Source: Mixta sp031457955 (GTDB lineage: Bacteria > Pseudomonadota > Gammaproteobacteria > Enterobacterales > Enterobacteriaceae). Taken from it: 64,000 nucleotides of DNA. Every line of letters begins with the position of its first letter. Position 1 is the stretch's first letter. The DNA is taken from positions 22,407 to 86,406 of the forward strand of contig NZ_JAVDXN010000013.1 in NCBI RefSeq assembly GCF_031457955.1, read 5' to 3'. The translations under genes were made by a program, and so were the position numbers. This document shows, in pieces, positions 1-8,666 of this stretch. The notes below the pieces were generated by a model. That model searched no databases, had not been told where the DNA came from, and saw nothing but the letters and a program-made list of their open reading frames with translations.

Positions 1-129
1 TATTTACGTACCCCGGAAGAGCCGGTGAAGCGTGACAGCCCGCGTCGGGTATTCGTTATGATCATGTGGGGCGCCATTGGCGCGTTAATTGGCGCAGGCG
101 TTGCCCTCATTCGCCGTGGTCGTGCCTGA
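1..129 (+). CDS. wzzE: WzzE, ECA chain-length regulator (3' end only)
   Basis: The window opens inside this gene; only the last 42 codons and a TGA stop are present. The visible tail carries the YLRTPEEPVKRDSPRR motif followed by a hydrophobic Gly/Ala-rich segment (about residues 19-37 of the fragment) and a basic end. This is the second transmembrane helix and cytoplasmic tail of polysaccharide co-polymerases of the Wzz family. WzzE sets the modal chain length of enterobacterial common antigen together with WzyE. Its place directly upstream of wecB matches the ECA operon order. The N-terminus and periplasmic domain lie outside the window. Confidence 0.93.
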   Translation, partial: YLRTPEEPVKRDSPRRVFVMIMWGAIGALIGAGVALIRRGRA

Positions 130-186
130 TATGCGCGTTGCAAGTGTCGCTGTGACTGACACGGCTAACGAACGAAGAGAAAAACA

Positions 187-1317
187 GTGAAAGTACTTAC
201 CGTTTTTGGCACGAGACCGGAAGCTATCAAAATGGCGCCGCTGGTGCATGCGCTGGCGAACGATGCCGCTTTTGAGGCTCGCCTGTGTGTGACGGCTCAA
301 CATCGTGAGATGCTCGATCAGGTGCTGCACCTTTTCGCGCTCAAGCCGGACTACGATCTGGATATCATGCGCCCGGAGCAGGGGCTGACGGAAATTACCA
401 GCCGCATCCTCGAAGGGCTAAAAGGGGTGTTTGCCTCCTTCCGACCTGATGTGGTGCTGGTGCATGGCGATACCACCACGACGCTCGCCGCCAGCCTGGC
501 CGCTTTCTACCACCGCATTCCGGTCGGGCACGTGGAGGCCGGGCTGCGTACCGGCAATCTCTATTCGCCGTGGCCTGAAGAGGCGAACCGTAAGCTGACC
601 GGGCATCTGGCGACGTGGCACTTTACCCCCACCGAATATTCCCGTCAGAACCTGCTGCGGGAAAACCTGGCGGATAAACAGATATTCGTCACCGGCAATA
701 CGGTTATTGATGCGCTGTTCTGGGTACGCGATCGCATTCTTTCCGATCCTCAGCACGATGCGAGCCTGGCGGCGCGTTATCCGTTTCTTGATGCGACAAA
801 AAAGCTGATTCTGGTTACCGGCCACCGACGTGAAAGTTTTGGCGGCGGTTTTGAGCGCATCTGTAGCGCGCTGGCGACGCTGGCGCGCCAGCATCCTGAT
901 ATTCAGATTGTCTATCCGGTACATTTGAATCCCAACGTCAGCGAGCCGGTAAAACGTATTCTGAGCGGCATCGACAATATTATTCTGATTGAGCCGCAGG
1001 AGTACCTGCCCTTTGTCTGGCTGATGAATCGGGCATGGTTGATTCTGACCGATTCCGGCGGCATCCAGGAGGAAGCGCCTTCGCTGGGCAAACCGGTGCT
1101 GGTGATGCGCGAAACCACCGAGCGTCCCGAGGCGATTGACGCCGGAACGGTGCGCCTTGTCGGCACGCGCGAAGAGGATATTGTGGCAGAGGTTACCCAT
1201 CTGCTCACCCACGAAGAAGCCTGGCAGGCGATGAGCCATGCGCACAATCCGTATGGCGATGGTCATGCCTGCGCCCGCATTCTGCAGGCGTTAAAAAATC
1301 ACAGAGTGACATTATGA
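187..1317 (+). CDS. wecB: UDP-N-acetylglucosamine 2-epimerase (non-hydrolysing)
   Basis: This cytoplasmic enzyme interconverts UDP-GlcNAc and UDP-ManNAc, the first step towards UDP-ManNAcA for enterobacterial common antigen. The 376-residue protein has the usual family length. Visible catalytic and substrate residues are Arg10 and Lys15 (FGTRPEAIK), Asp95 (HGDTTTT), Glu117 (HVEAGLR), Glu131 (PWPEEANR) and His213 (VTGHRRESFG). The start is a GTG at 187; it aligns with the family N-terminus MKVLTVFGTRPEA and no better ATG lies upstream. Its stop overlaps the wecC start in ATGA, implying translational coupling. Confidence 0.97.
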   Translation: MKVLTVFGTRPEAIKMAPLVHALANDAAFEARLCVTAQHREMLDQVLHLFALKPDYDLDIMRPEQGLTEITSRILEGLKGVFASFRPDVVLVHGDTTTTLAASLAAFYHRIPVGHVEAGLRTGNLYSPWPEEANRKLTGHLATWHFTPTEYSRQNLLRENLADKQIFVTGNTVIDALFWVRDRILSDPQHDASLAARYPFLDATKKLILVTGHRRESFGGGFERICSALATLARQHPDIQIVYPVHLNPNVSEPVKRILSGIDNIILIEPQEYLPFVWLMNRAWLILTDSGGIQEEAPSLGKPVLVMRETTERPEAIDAGTVRLVGTREEDIVAEVTHLLTHEEAWQAMSHAHNPYGDGHACARILQALKNHRVTL

Positions 1318-2576
1318 GTTTTAAAACGATTTCGGTTATCGGCCTTGGCTATATCGGGCTGCCTACTGCCGCCGCGTTTGCATCGCGTCAGCAGCAGGTA
1401 GTGGGCGTTGATATTAATGCGCGGGCGGTTGAGACCATCAACCGTGGCGACATCCATATTGTCGAACCCGATCTGGATACGGTGGTCCGCCAGGCGGTGC
1501 AGGAGGGTTTTCTGCGCGCCGCCACGCAGCCGGCTGCCGCCGATGCGTTTCTGATCGCTGTGCCAACGCCGTTTAAAGGCGACCACCAGCCGGATATGAG
1601 CTATGTGCAGGCAGCGGCGCTGTCGCTGGCACCGGTGCTGAAGCGGGGCGATTTGGTGATCCTGGAATCGACCTCGCCGGTCGGCGCAACGGAACAGATG
1701 GCGCAGTGGCTGGCCGAGGCGCGCCCGGATCTCATGTTCCCGCAGCAGCAGCCGGAAAATCCTGATATCCATATCGCCTACTGTCCTGAGCGAGTATTGC
1801 CAGGCCAGGTGATGGTTGAGCTGATTAAAAACGATCGCGTGATCGGCGGCATGACGCCCGCCTGCTCCGCGCGCGCCAGCGAGCTGTATCGCATCTTTCT
1901 GGAAGGCGAATGCGTGGTCACCAATGCCCGCACTGCGGAAATGTGCAAGCTGACGGAAAACAGCTTCCGCGACGTCAATATCGCCTTTGCTAATGAACTG
2001 TCGCTGATTTGCGCGCAGCAGGGCATCAACGTATGGGAACTGATTGCGCTGGCTAACCGCCATCCGCGCGTCAATATTCTGCAACCGGGGCCGGGCGTTG
2101 GCGGGCACTGTATTGCCGTTGATCCCTGGTTTATCGTCGCACAAAACCCGGAGCTGGCGCGGCTGATCCGCACCGCGCGTGAAGTGAACGATGCCAAGCC
2201 GCACTGGGTGCTGGATCAGGTGAAAGCGGCGGTGGCCGATTGCCTGAACGACAGCGGCAAACGCGCCAGCGAGTTAACCATCGCCTGTTTTGGCCTGGCG
2301 TTTAAACCCAACATCGACGATCTGCGCGAAAGCCCGGCGATGGAAGTGGCGCATCTGGTCGCTTCCTGGCACAGCGGCGTTACCTGGGTGGTGGAGCCTA
2401 ACGTGCAGCAGATCCCGACGGCGTTGGCTGATGAAGCGACGCTGGTCACGCTGGAGCAGGCGTTGGAGCAGGCTGACGTGCTGGTGATGCTGGTTGACCA
2501 CCGCGCCTTTAAAGCGGTGAGCGGTGAACAGGTCGCTCAGCGTTGGGTGGTGGACACCAAAGGAGTCTGGCGATGA
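1314..2576 (+). CDS. wecC: UDP-N-acetyl-D-mannosamine dehydrogenase
   Basis: WecC oxidises UDP-ManNAc to UDP-ManNAcA with two NAD+, supplying the uronic acid of the ECA repeat. The 420-residue protein starts with a Rossmann NAD motif (IGLGYIGLPTA, residues 9-19). It has the central helix CKLTEN (Lys212, Asn216) and the catalytic cysteine Cys266 in GPGVGGHCIAVDPW, as in UDP-glucose/GDP-mannose dehydrogenases. A C-terminal UDP-binding domain follows (GLAFKPNIDDLRESP). It overlaps wecB and rffG by four bases on each side. Confidence 0.97.
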   Translation: MSFKTISVIGLGYIGLPTAAAFASRQQQVVGVDINARAVETINRGDIHIVEPDLDTVVRQAVQEGFLRAATQPAAADAFLIAVPTPFKGDHQPDMSYVQAAALSLAPVLKRGDLVILESTSPVGATEQMAQWLAEARPDLMFPQQQPENPDIHIAYCPERVLPGQVMVELIKNDRVIGGMTPACSARASELYRIFLEGECVVTNARTAEMCKLTENSFRDVNIAFANELSLICAQQGINVWELIALANRHPRVNILQPGPGVGGHCIAVDPWFIVAQNPELARLIRTAREVNDAKPHWVLDQVKAAVADCLNDSGKRASELTIACFGLAFKPNIDDLRESPAMEVAHLVASWHSGVTWVVEPNVQQIPTALADEATLVTLEQALEQADVLVMLVDHRAFKAVSGEQVAQRWVVDTKGVWR

Positions 2577-3646
2577 AACAGTTTCTGGTTACCGGCGGCG
2601 CGGGCTTTATCGGGTCAGCGGTGGTGCGCCATCTTATTCAGGATACAGAACACCGTGTGGTGGTGGTCGATAAGCTGACCTACGCCGGGAATCTCTCTTC
2701 GCTGGCGCCGGTTGCAAAGAGCGATCGCTTCGCCTTTGAACAGGTGGATATCTGCGATCGCGCCGCGCTGGATCGCCTGATGGCGCACTATCAGCCCGAC
2801 TGCATTATGCACCTGGCGGCGGAAAGTCACGTTGACCGCTCCATCGACAGCTCCTGGCCGTTTATGGAAACCAATATTGTCGGCACCTGGCAGATGCTGG
2901 AAGCGGCGCGTCATTACTGGCGCAGCCTGCCTGTGGAAAAACAGGCGGCGTTTGTTTTCCACCATATCTCCACGGATGAGGTGTTTGGCGACCTGCACGG
3001 CAGCGATGATTTCTTTACCGAAACCACGCCTTACGCGCCCAGCAGCCCTTACTCCGCCAGCAAAGCCAGCAGCGATCATCTGGTACGCGCCTGGATGCGC
3101 ACCTATGGCCTGCCGGCGATCGTGACCAACTGCTCCAATAACTATGGTCCCTATCATTTTCCCGAAAAGCTGATTCCGCTGATGATTATCAACGCGCTGG
3201 CAGGCAAACCGCTGCCGGTCTACGGCGACGGCGGACAAATTCGCGACTGGCTCTATGTGGAAGACCACGCGCGGGCGCTGGTCACCGTGGTAAGCCGCGG
3301 GAAAGCCGGGGAAACCTATAACATTGGCGGCCATAACGAACAGCGTAATATCGAGGTGGTAGAAACGCTGTGCGATCTGCTGGAGGAGCTGGCACCCGCT
3401 AAACCGGCGGGCATTGCGCACTTCCGCGATCTGATTACCTTTGTTACCGACCGCCCTGGCCACGATCAGCGCTACGCCATCGACGCCGGTAAAATCGAGC
3501 GCGAGCTGGGCTGGCGTCCGCAGGAGACATTTACCAGCGGCCTGCGGAAAACGGTGCAATGGTATTTGAGTAATGAGACCTGGTGGCGCAGCATTCTTGA
3601 CGGCAGCTACCAGGGCGAGCGGCTCGGGCTCTCTTCCTCTCACTGA
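2573..3646 (+). CDS. rffG: dTDP-glucose 4,6-dehydratase
   Basis: RffG converts dTDP-glucose to dTDP-4-keto-6-deoxyglucose for the dTDP-Fuc4NAc branch of ECA. The 357-residue short-chain dehydrogenase has the NAD motif GGAGFIG (8-14), the dehydratase STDE triad region (Thr134, Asp135, Glu136) and the YxxxK pair Tyr160/Lys164. I chose the ATG at 2573 rather than an upstream in-frame codon at 2543. It forms the ATGA overlap with wecC used throughout this operon and matches the family N-terminus MKQFLVTGGAGFIG. An rmlB paralog probably exists elsewhere in the genome (inference). Confidence 0.96.
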   Translation: MKQFLVTGGAGFIGSAVVRHLIQDTEHRVVVVDKLTYAGNLSSLAPVAKSDRFAFEQVDICDRAALDRLMAHYQPDCIMHLAAESHVDRSIDSSWPFMETNIVGTWQMLEAARHYWRSLPVEKQAAFVFHHISTDEVFGDLHGSDDFFTETTPYAPSSPYSASKASSDHLVRAWMRTYGLPAIVTNCSNNYGPYHFPEKLIPLMIINALAGKPLPVYGDGGQIRDWLYVEDHARALVTVVSRGKAGETYNIGGHNEQRNIEVVETLCDLLEELAPAKPAGIAHFRDLITFVTDRPGHDQRYAIDAGKIERELGWRPQETFTSGLRKTVQWYLSNETWWRSILDGSYQGERLGLSSSH

Positions 3647-3657
3647 GGCGAATCACA

Positions 3658-4539
3658 ATGAAAGGCATTATTCTGGCCGGTGGATCCGGCACGCGGCTGC
3701 ATCCCATTACCCGTGGGATCTCGAAACAGCTGCTGCCCATCTATGACAAGCCGATGATCTATTATCCCCTGTCGGTATTAATGCTGGCGGGCATCCGGGA
3801 AATTCTGATTATTACCACGCCGGATGATATGACGCACTTTCAACGCCTGTTGGGCGACGGCAGCGAGTTCGGCATCCGGCTGGAGTATGCGGCCCAGCCC
3901 AGCCCGGACGGGCTGGCGCAGGCGTTTATCATTGGCGAAACCTTTCTCAACGGCGAACCGAGCTGCCTGGCGCTGGGCGATAACATCTGGTTCGGCCAGG
4001 GTTTCAGCCCTAAGCTGAAGAAAGTGGCGGCGCGCAATCAGGGCGCAACCATCTTCGGCTATCAGGTAATGGATCCAGAGCGTTTTGGCGTGGTGGAATT
4101 TGACGACGATTTCCGCGCGATTTCGCTGGAGGAAAAACCCGCCAACCCCAAATCCAGGTGGGCGATTACCGGCCTCTATTTTTATGACAGCCAGGTGGTG
4201 GATTTCGCACGCCAGGTAAAACCTTCGGCGCGCGGCGAGCTGGAGATCACCTCGATCAACCAGCGCTATCTGGAGCAGGGCGAGCTGAACGTTGAACTGC
4301 TGGGCCGCGGCTTCGCCTGGCTGGATACCGGCACGCATGACAGCCTGATTGAAGCCAGCACCTTTGTGCAAACGGTTGAGAAACGGCAGGGCTTTAAAAT
4401 CGCCTGTCTGGAAGAGATCGCCTGGCGCAACGGCTGGCTGGACGATGATGGTCTGCGCCGTGCGGCTCAGGCTCTGCATAAAACCGGCTACGGCCAGTAT
4501 CTGCTGGATATTTTACATGCGCGTCCACGCCAGTATTAA
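3658..4539 (+). CDS. rffH: Glucose-1-phosphate thymidylyltransferase
   Basis: RffH makes dTDP-glucose from glucose-1-phosphate and dTTP, the entry step of the dTDP-Fuc4NAc branch. At 293 residues it has the standard length. The nucleotidyltransferase signature LAGGSGTRLHPIT lies at residues 6-18, followed by the KQLLPIYDKP segment. LALGDNIWFG carries the metal-binding Asp, and LEEKPANPKS is the conserved sugar-phosphate segment. It begins 11 bases after rffG, and its last 23 bases overlap wecD in another frame, as in related operons. Confidence 0.96.
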   Translation: MKGIILAGGSGTRLHPITRGISKQLLPIYDKPMIYYPLSVLMLAGIREILIITTPDDMTHFQRLLGDGSEFGIRLEYAAQPSPDGLAQAFIIGETFLNGEPSCLALGDNIWFGQGFSPKLKKVAARNQGATIFGYQVMDPERFGVVEFDDDFRAISLEEKPANPKSRWAITGLYFYDSQVVDFARQVKPSARGELEITSINQRYLEQGELNVELLGRGFAWLDTGTHDSLIEASTFVQTVEKRQGFKIACLEEIAWRNGWLDDDGLRRAAQALHKTGYGQYLLDILHARPRQY

Positions 4540-5209
4540 ACCGCTCGACTGGGAAAACGCCTTTTTCCAACGCCACGGCGCGCAGCTGGTATGGGATGAC
4601 GCCGCCACGCTCGATCTGGCGCAGCTTGAGGCGTTTGATCTGGTGCAGGCCAAAGTCGCCAGCCAGCAGGTAATGCTGCTGGATACGCTGCAGCAGCTGG
4701 GTTTTCGCCTGGTGGAAGGGGAGGCGGATCTGCAACTGGCGGTCACCGCCGGTGAGCGGCAGAGCGGGATTCGCATCGCGCGTCCGGAGCATATTCCCGC
4801 CTTGCGTACCGCCGCCGGAGCCGCTTTCGCCCACAGCCGTTTTCGCGCGCCCTGGTATCAGCCGCACGACAGCGCCCGCTTCTATGCGCAATGGATTGAA
4901 AACGCGGTGCGCGGCACATTCGATAACCAGTGTCTGATCGCCCATGACCAGCAGGGCAAACTACAGGGATTTGTTTCGCTGCGCGAGCTGGGCGCCGATG
5001 AGGCGCGTATCGGCCTGCTGGCTACGCTGCCCACGGCGCAGGGACAGGGCGTCGGCACGCGACTGATGCTGGCGGCGCTGGACTGGTGTCGGGCGCGGCG
5101 GCGAAACACCCTGCGCGTGGCGACACAGCTCAGCAATCTGGCCGCCATGCGGCTCTATCTTCGTTGCGGTGCCACGCTTGAAAGCACCGCCTACTGGTTA
5201 TACAGGTAA
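4517..5209 (+). CDS. wecD: dTDP-4-amino-4,6-dideoxygalactose acetyltransferase (dTDP-fucosamine acetyltransferase)
   Basis: WecD N-acetylates dTDP-4-amino-4,6-dideoxygalactose with acetyl-CoA to give dTDP-Fuc4NAc. The 230-residue protein has a C-terminal GNAT fold. SRFRAPWY (about 107-114) and RFYAQWIENAVRGTFD (about 121-136) are conserved, and the acetyl-CoA pyrophosphate loop QGQGVGTRL lies near 175-183. The long open frame upstream of 4517 is only the out-of-frame shadow of rffH; MRVHASIKPLDWENAFF matches the family N-terminus. Sequence conservation is lower in residues 25-90 than in the C-terminal half. Confidence 0.93.
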   Translation: MRVHASIKPLDWENAFFQRHGAQLVWDDAATLDLAQLEAFDLVQAKVASQQVMLLDTLQQLGFRLVEGEADLQLAVTAGERQSGIRIARPEHIPALRTAAGAAFAHSRFRAPWYQPHDSARFYAQWIENAVRGTFDNQCLIAHDQQGKLQGFVSLRELGADEARIGLLATLPTAQGQGVGTRLMLAALDWCRARRRNTLRVATQLSNLAAMRLYLRCGATLESTAYWLYR

Positions 5210-5213
5210 TGTC

Positions 5214-6344
5214 ATGATTCCATTTAATGCGCCACCGGTGGTGGGAACCGAAGTTGAATATATGCAGTCCGCCATGGGCAGCGGCAAGCTGTGCGGCGAT
5301 GGCGGCTTTACGCGTCGCTGTCAGCAGTGGATGGAGCAACGCTTCGGCAGTAAAAAAGTCCTGCTGACGCCCTCCTGCACCGCATCGCTGGAAATGGCCG
5401 CGCTGCTGATCGATATCCAGCCCGGCGATGAAGTGATTATGCCGAGCTATACCTTTGTTTCCACCGCCAACGCCTTTGTACTGCGCGGCGCGAAAATCGT
5501 TTTTGTCGATGTGCGCCCGGATACCATGAACATGGACGAAACCCGTATCGAAGCGGCGATTACGGAAAAAACGCGCGCTATTGTGCCGGTGCATTACGCG
5601 GGCGTGGCCTGTGAAATGGACGTCATCATGGCGCTGGCGCAGAAGTATCAGCTTTATGTGATCGAGGATGCGGCGCAGGGCGTGATGTCCACCTATAAAG
5701 GACGCGCGCTGGGCAGCATCGGCCATATCGGCTGTTTCAGCTTTCACGAAACGAAAAACTACACCGCAGGCGGTGAAGGCGGCGCGACGTTGATTAATGA
5801 CAGCGCGCTGGTGGAGCGGGCGGAGATCATCCGCGAAAAGGGCACCAACCGCAGCCAGTTTTTCCGCGGTCAGGTGGATAAATATACCTGGCGCGATATC
5901 GGCTCCAGCTATTTGATGTCAGATTTGCAGGCGGCCTATCTCTGGGCGCAGCTGGAAGCGGCAACGCGTATCAATCAGCAGCGGCTGCACCTCTGGCAGC
6001 GCTATTATGATGCGCTGAAGCCGGTGGCGGCGCGCGGCCGTATTGAACTGCCGGTGATCCCGGCCCATTGCGAACACAACGCGCATATGTTTTACATCAA
6101 GCTGCGCGATGCTGACGATCGAACGGCGCTGATTAACTGGCTAAAAGAAGCGGAGATTCTGGCGGTGTTCCATTACATTCCGCTGCACAGCGCGCCTGCG
6201 GGCGAACGGTTTGGCCACTTTGCGGGCGAAGATCGCTATACCAGCGCTGAAAGCGAGCGCCTGCTGCGTTTGCCGCTGTTCTATAACCTGTCAGAGAACA
6301 ACCAAAGCACCGTTATTAACTCTCTGCTGAGCTTCTTTTCCTGA
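5214..6344 (+). CDS. wecE: dTDP-4-amino-4,6-dideoxygalactose transaminase
   Basis: WecE is a PLP-dependent sugar aminotransferase that aminates dTDP-4-keto-6-deoxyglucose using glutamate. It is 376 residues, the usual length. The PLP lysine is Lys181 in FHETKNYTAGGEGG; VIEDAAQG (about 149-156) holds the pyridine-ring Asp and SCTASLEMAAL (54-64) the phosphate cup. The start at 5214, four bases after the wecD stop, gives the conserved N-terminus MIPFNAPPVVGTE. An upstream in-frame codon at 5169 would add 15 unrelated residues inside wecD. Confidence 0.96.
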   Translation: MIPFNAPPVVGTEVEYMQSAMGSGKLCGDGGFTRRCQQWMEQRFGSKKVLLTPSCTASLEMAALLIDIQPGDEVIMPSYTFVSTANAFVLRGAKIVFVDVRPDTMNMDETRIEAAITEKTRAIVPVHYAGVACEMDVIMALAQKYQLYVIEDAAQGVMSTYKGRALGSIGHIGCFSFHETKNYTAGGEGGATLINDSALVERAEIIREKGTNRSQFFRGQVDKYTWRDIGSSYLMSDLQAAYLWAQLEAATRINQQRLHLWQRYYDALKPVAARGRIELPVIPAHCEHNAHMFYIKLRDADDRTALINWLKEAEILAVFHYIPLHSAPAGERFGHFAGEDRYTSAESERLLRLPLFYNLSENNQSTVINSLLSFFS

Positions 6345-6345
6345 T

Positions 6346-7596
6346 ATGTCATTAGCAAAAGCCTCGGTGTGGACGGCGGCGTCCACGCTGGTAAAAATTG
6401 CTGCCGGTTTGCTGGTGGTAAAGCTGCTGGCGGTGAGCTTTGGGCCGGAAGGGGTTGGCCAGGCGGGTAACTTCCGTCAGCTGATTACCGTGCTGGGCGT
6501 GCTGGCGGGAGCCGGTATCTTTAACGGCGTCACCAAATATGTCGCGCAGTACCAGCAGCAGCCGTCGCAGCTGGCTGCCGTCACCGGCACTGCCTCCAGC
6601 ATGGTGCTGGGTTTTTCCACGTTGTTAGCGGTGGTGTTTTTGCTGGCTGCCGCGCCCATTAGCCAGCTGCTGTTTGGTCACGAGCGCTATCAGCAGGTGA
6701 TTCGCATTGTGGCTTTCCTGCAAATGGGCATCGCCTGGGCCAATCTGGCGCTGGCGATTATGAAAGGCTTTCGCGATGCGATGGGCAATGCGCTCTCATT
6801 GATGGCGGGCAGCGTTATCGGCGTGATCGGGTATGTTATCTGCTACTGGCTGGGCGGCTATCGCGGCGCGCTGGTCGGGCTGGCGCTGGTGCCCGCGCTG
6901 ATCGCGATCCCGGCGCTGCTGCTGTTGGTAAAACGCGATCACCTGCCGCTGCGGGCGCTGGTACCGCGCTGGCAAAGCGATCTGGCCCGTCAGCTGGCTA
7001 AGTTCACGCTGATGGCGCTGATCACTTCCGCCACGCTGCCCATCGCCTGGATGATGATGCGTAACCTGCTGGCGGCGCGCTATAGCTGGCAAGAGGTCGG
7101 GCTGTGGCAGGGCGTCACCACTATTTCCGACGCCTGGCTACAGTTTATTACCGCGACCTTTAGCGTCTGGCTGCTGCCGACCCTTTCGCGCCTGAACAGC
7201 AAAGCGGAAATCTCACGGGAAATCTTTCGTACGCTGCGCTTTGTGCTGCCTGCGGTAGCCGCCGTGGGCGTTTGCGTCTGGCTGCTGCGCGATGTGGCGA
7301 TCTGGCTGCTGTTTTCCAGTGCGTTTGTCGGCATGCGCGATCTGTTTATCTGGCAGCTGGTGGGCGATGTGCTGAAGGTCGGGGCCTACGTTTTCGGCTA
7401 TTTGGTGATTGCGAAAGCGTCGCTGCGTTTTTATATTGCCGCCGAGATTAGCCAGTTTCTTTTGCTGACAGCTTTTTCGCGCTGGTTGATTCCGCCTTAT
7501 GGCGCAGTTGGCGCCGCGCAGGCCTATATGGCTACCTATATTGTTTATTTTGCGCTCTGTTTATGCGCTTTTTTGATTTATCGCCGAAGAGTATGA
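6346..7596 (+). CDS. wzxE: Lipid III flippase
   Basis: WzxE is an inner-membrane polysaccharide flippase of the MOP/PST type that moves the ECA trisaccharide-lipid carrier (lipid III) to the periplasmic face. The 416-residue protein matches the family length and is hydrophobic throughout, with about twelve predicted membrane spans and short charged loops. The N-terminus MSLAKASVWTAASTLVKI is characteristic of the ECA flippase. It starts one base after the wecE stop and ends in an ATGA overlap with wecF. Confidence 0.95.
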   Translation: MSLAKASVWTAASTLVKIAAGLLVVKLLAVSFGPEGVGQAGNFRQLITVLGVLAGAGIFNGVTKYVAQYQQQPSQLAAVTGTASSMVLGFSTLLAVVFLLAAAPISQLLFGHERYQQVIRIVAFLQMGIAWANLALAIMKGFRDAMGNALSLMAGSVIGVIGYVICYWLGGYRGALVGLALVPALIAIPALLLLVKRDHLPLRALVPRWQSDLARQLAKFTLMALITSATLPIAWMMMRNLLAARYSWQEVGLWQGVTTISDAWLQFITATFSVWLLPTLSRLNSKAEISREIFRTLRFVLPAVAAVGVCVWLLRDVAIWLLFSSAFVGMRDLFIWQLVGDVLKVGAYVFGYLVIAKASLRFYIAAEISQFLLLTAFSRWLIPPYGAVGAAQAYMATYIVYFALCLCAFLIYRRRV

Positions 7597-8666
7597 CGAA
7601 ATTGATCCATGTACTGGGTTCGGATATTCCGCATCATAACCAGACTATCCTGCGCTTTTTTAATGATGTGATGCATGAGGCGCAGCCTTGCCTGACGCCG
7701 CGTACCTTTATGGTGGTGAGCCAGGATCGGGCGCTGGCCGCCGCCTGGCCCGCATTGCAGGTAGAGATTTTTGCCAGCAAAAAAGCGCTGGCGCAGGCGG
7801 TGTTACAACGCGCGCGCGATCGGCAAATGCGCTTTTTCCTGCACGGGCAGTTTAATCCCTGGCTGTGGCTGGCGTTGCTGAACGGCGGCCTGCGGCGCCA
7901 TCAGGTTTACTGGCATGCCTGGGGCGCGGATCTCTATGAAGAGTCGCGCAGCCTGAAGTTCCGTCTGTTTTATCAGCTGCGGCGTCTGGCGCAGGGGCGG
8001 GTAGCGCGCCTTTTCGCGACGCGCGGCGATATCAGCCACTATCAGCAGCGTCACCGGCATGTTCCGGCTTCGCTGCTCTATTTCCCCACGCGTATGCATC
8101 AGATGATGCCCGCGCGTCAGCGGCAGGATAAAACCTTTACGCTGCTGTTAGGCAACTCCGGCGATCCCAGCAACCGCCATATTCCGGCGTTGCACGCCAT
8201 CCGCCAGCAGTTTGGCGAGCAGGTCAGGGTGGTGGTGCCGCTCGGTTACCCGCCAAATAATCAGGCTTATATCAGCCAGGTCAGCGCGGCGGCAAACCTG
8301 CTTTTTCCCGCGGGCCAGGTCGCGCTGCTCACCGATAAGATGGCGTTTGACGACTATCTGCAACTGATCGCCGACTGTGATTTAGGCTATTTCGTTTTTG
8401 AACGTCAGCAGGGCATCGGCACGCTTTGTCTGCTGATGCAGGCCAATGTGCCGGTGGTGTTAAACCGCAAAAACCCGTTCTGGCAGGATATGGTGGAGCA
8501 ACAGCTTCCCGTGCTGTTTGATAACGATGCGCTGAGTATGGAGCTTGTCGCTCAGGCGCGTCAGCAACTCTCCGGCATCGATAAAAGCGCGATCGCCTTT
8601 TTTGATCCGGCCTTTATTATCGGCTGGCAGCAGGCGCTCACGCTGGCAGAAGGAGAAGCGCAATGA
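7593..8666 (+). CDS. wecF: TDP-Fuc4NAc:lipid II Fuc4NAc transferase
   Basis: WecF (GT56 family) adds the third sugar, Fuc4NAc, to the ECA lipid II intermediate on the cytoplasmic face of the inner membrane. At 357 residues it is near the family length. Conserved blocks are VLGSDIPHHNQT near the start, FFLHGQFNPWLW, the HAWGADLYE segment, LLGNSGDPSNRHI and FERQQGIGTLCLL. The start at 7593 overlaps wzxE by ATGA; an upstream in-frame ATG at 7563 would overlap wzxE by 34 bases and lacks homology. Confidence 0.95.
   Translation: MTKLIHVLGSDIPHHNQTILRFFNDVMHEAQPCLTPRTFMVVSQDRALAAAWPALQVEIFASKKALAQAVLQRARDRQMRFFLHGQFNPWLWLALLNGGLRRHQVYWHAWGADLYEESRSLKFRLFYQLRRLAQGRVARLFATRGDISHYQQRHRHVPASLLYFPTRMHQMMPARQRQDKTFTLLLGNSGDPSNRHIPALHAIRQQFGEQVRVVVPLGYPPNNQAYISQVSAAANLLFPAGQVALLTDKMAFDDYLQLIADCDLGYFVFERQQGIGTLCLLMQANVPVVLNRKNPFWQDMVEQQLPVLFDNDALSMELVAQARQQLSGIDKSAIAFFDPAFIIGWQQALTLAEGEAQ

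Noticed and set aside
418..1266. 282-codon minus-strand ORF inside wecB
   Set aside because: Shadow of the highly biased coding strand; the composition of its translation is unlike a real protein and wecB is certain.
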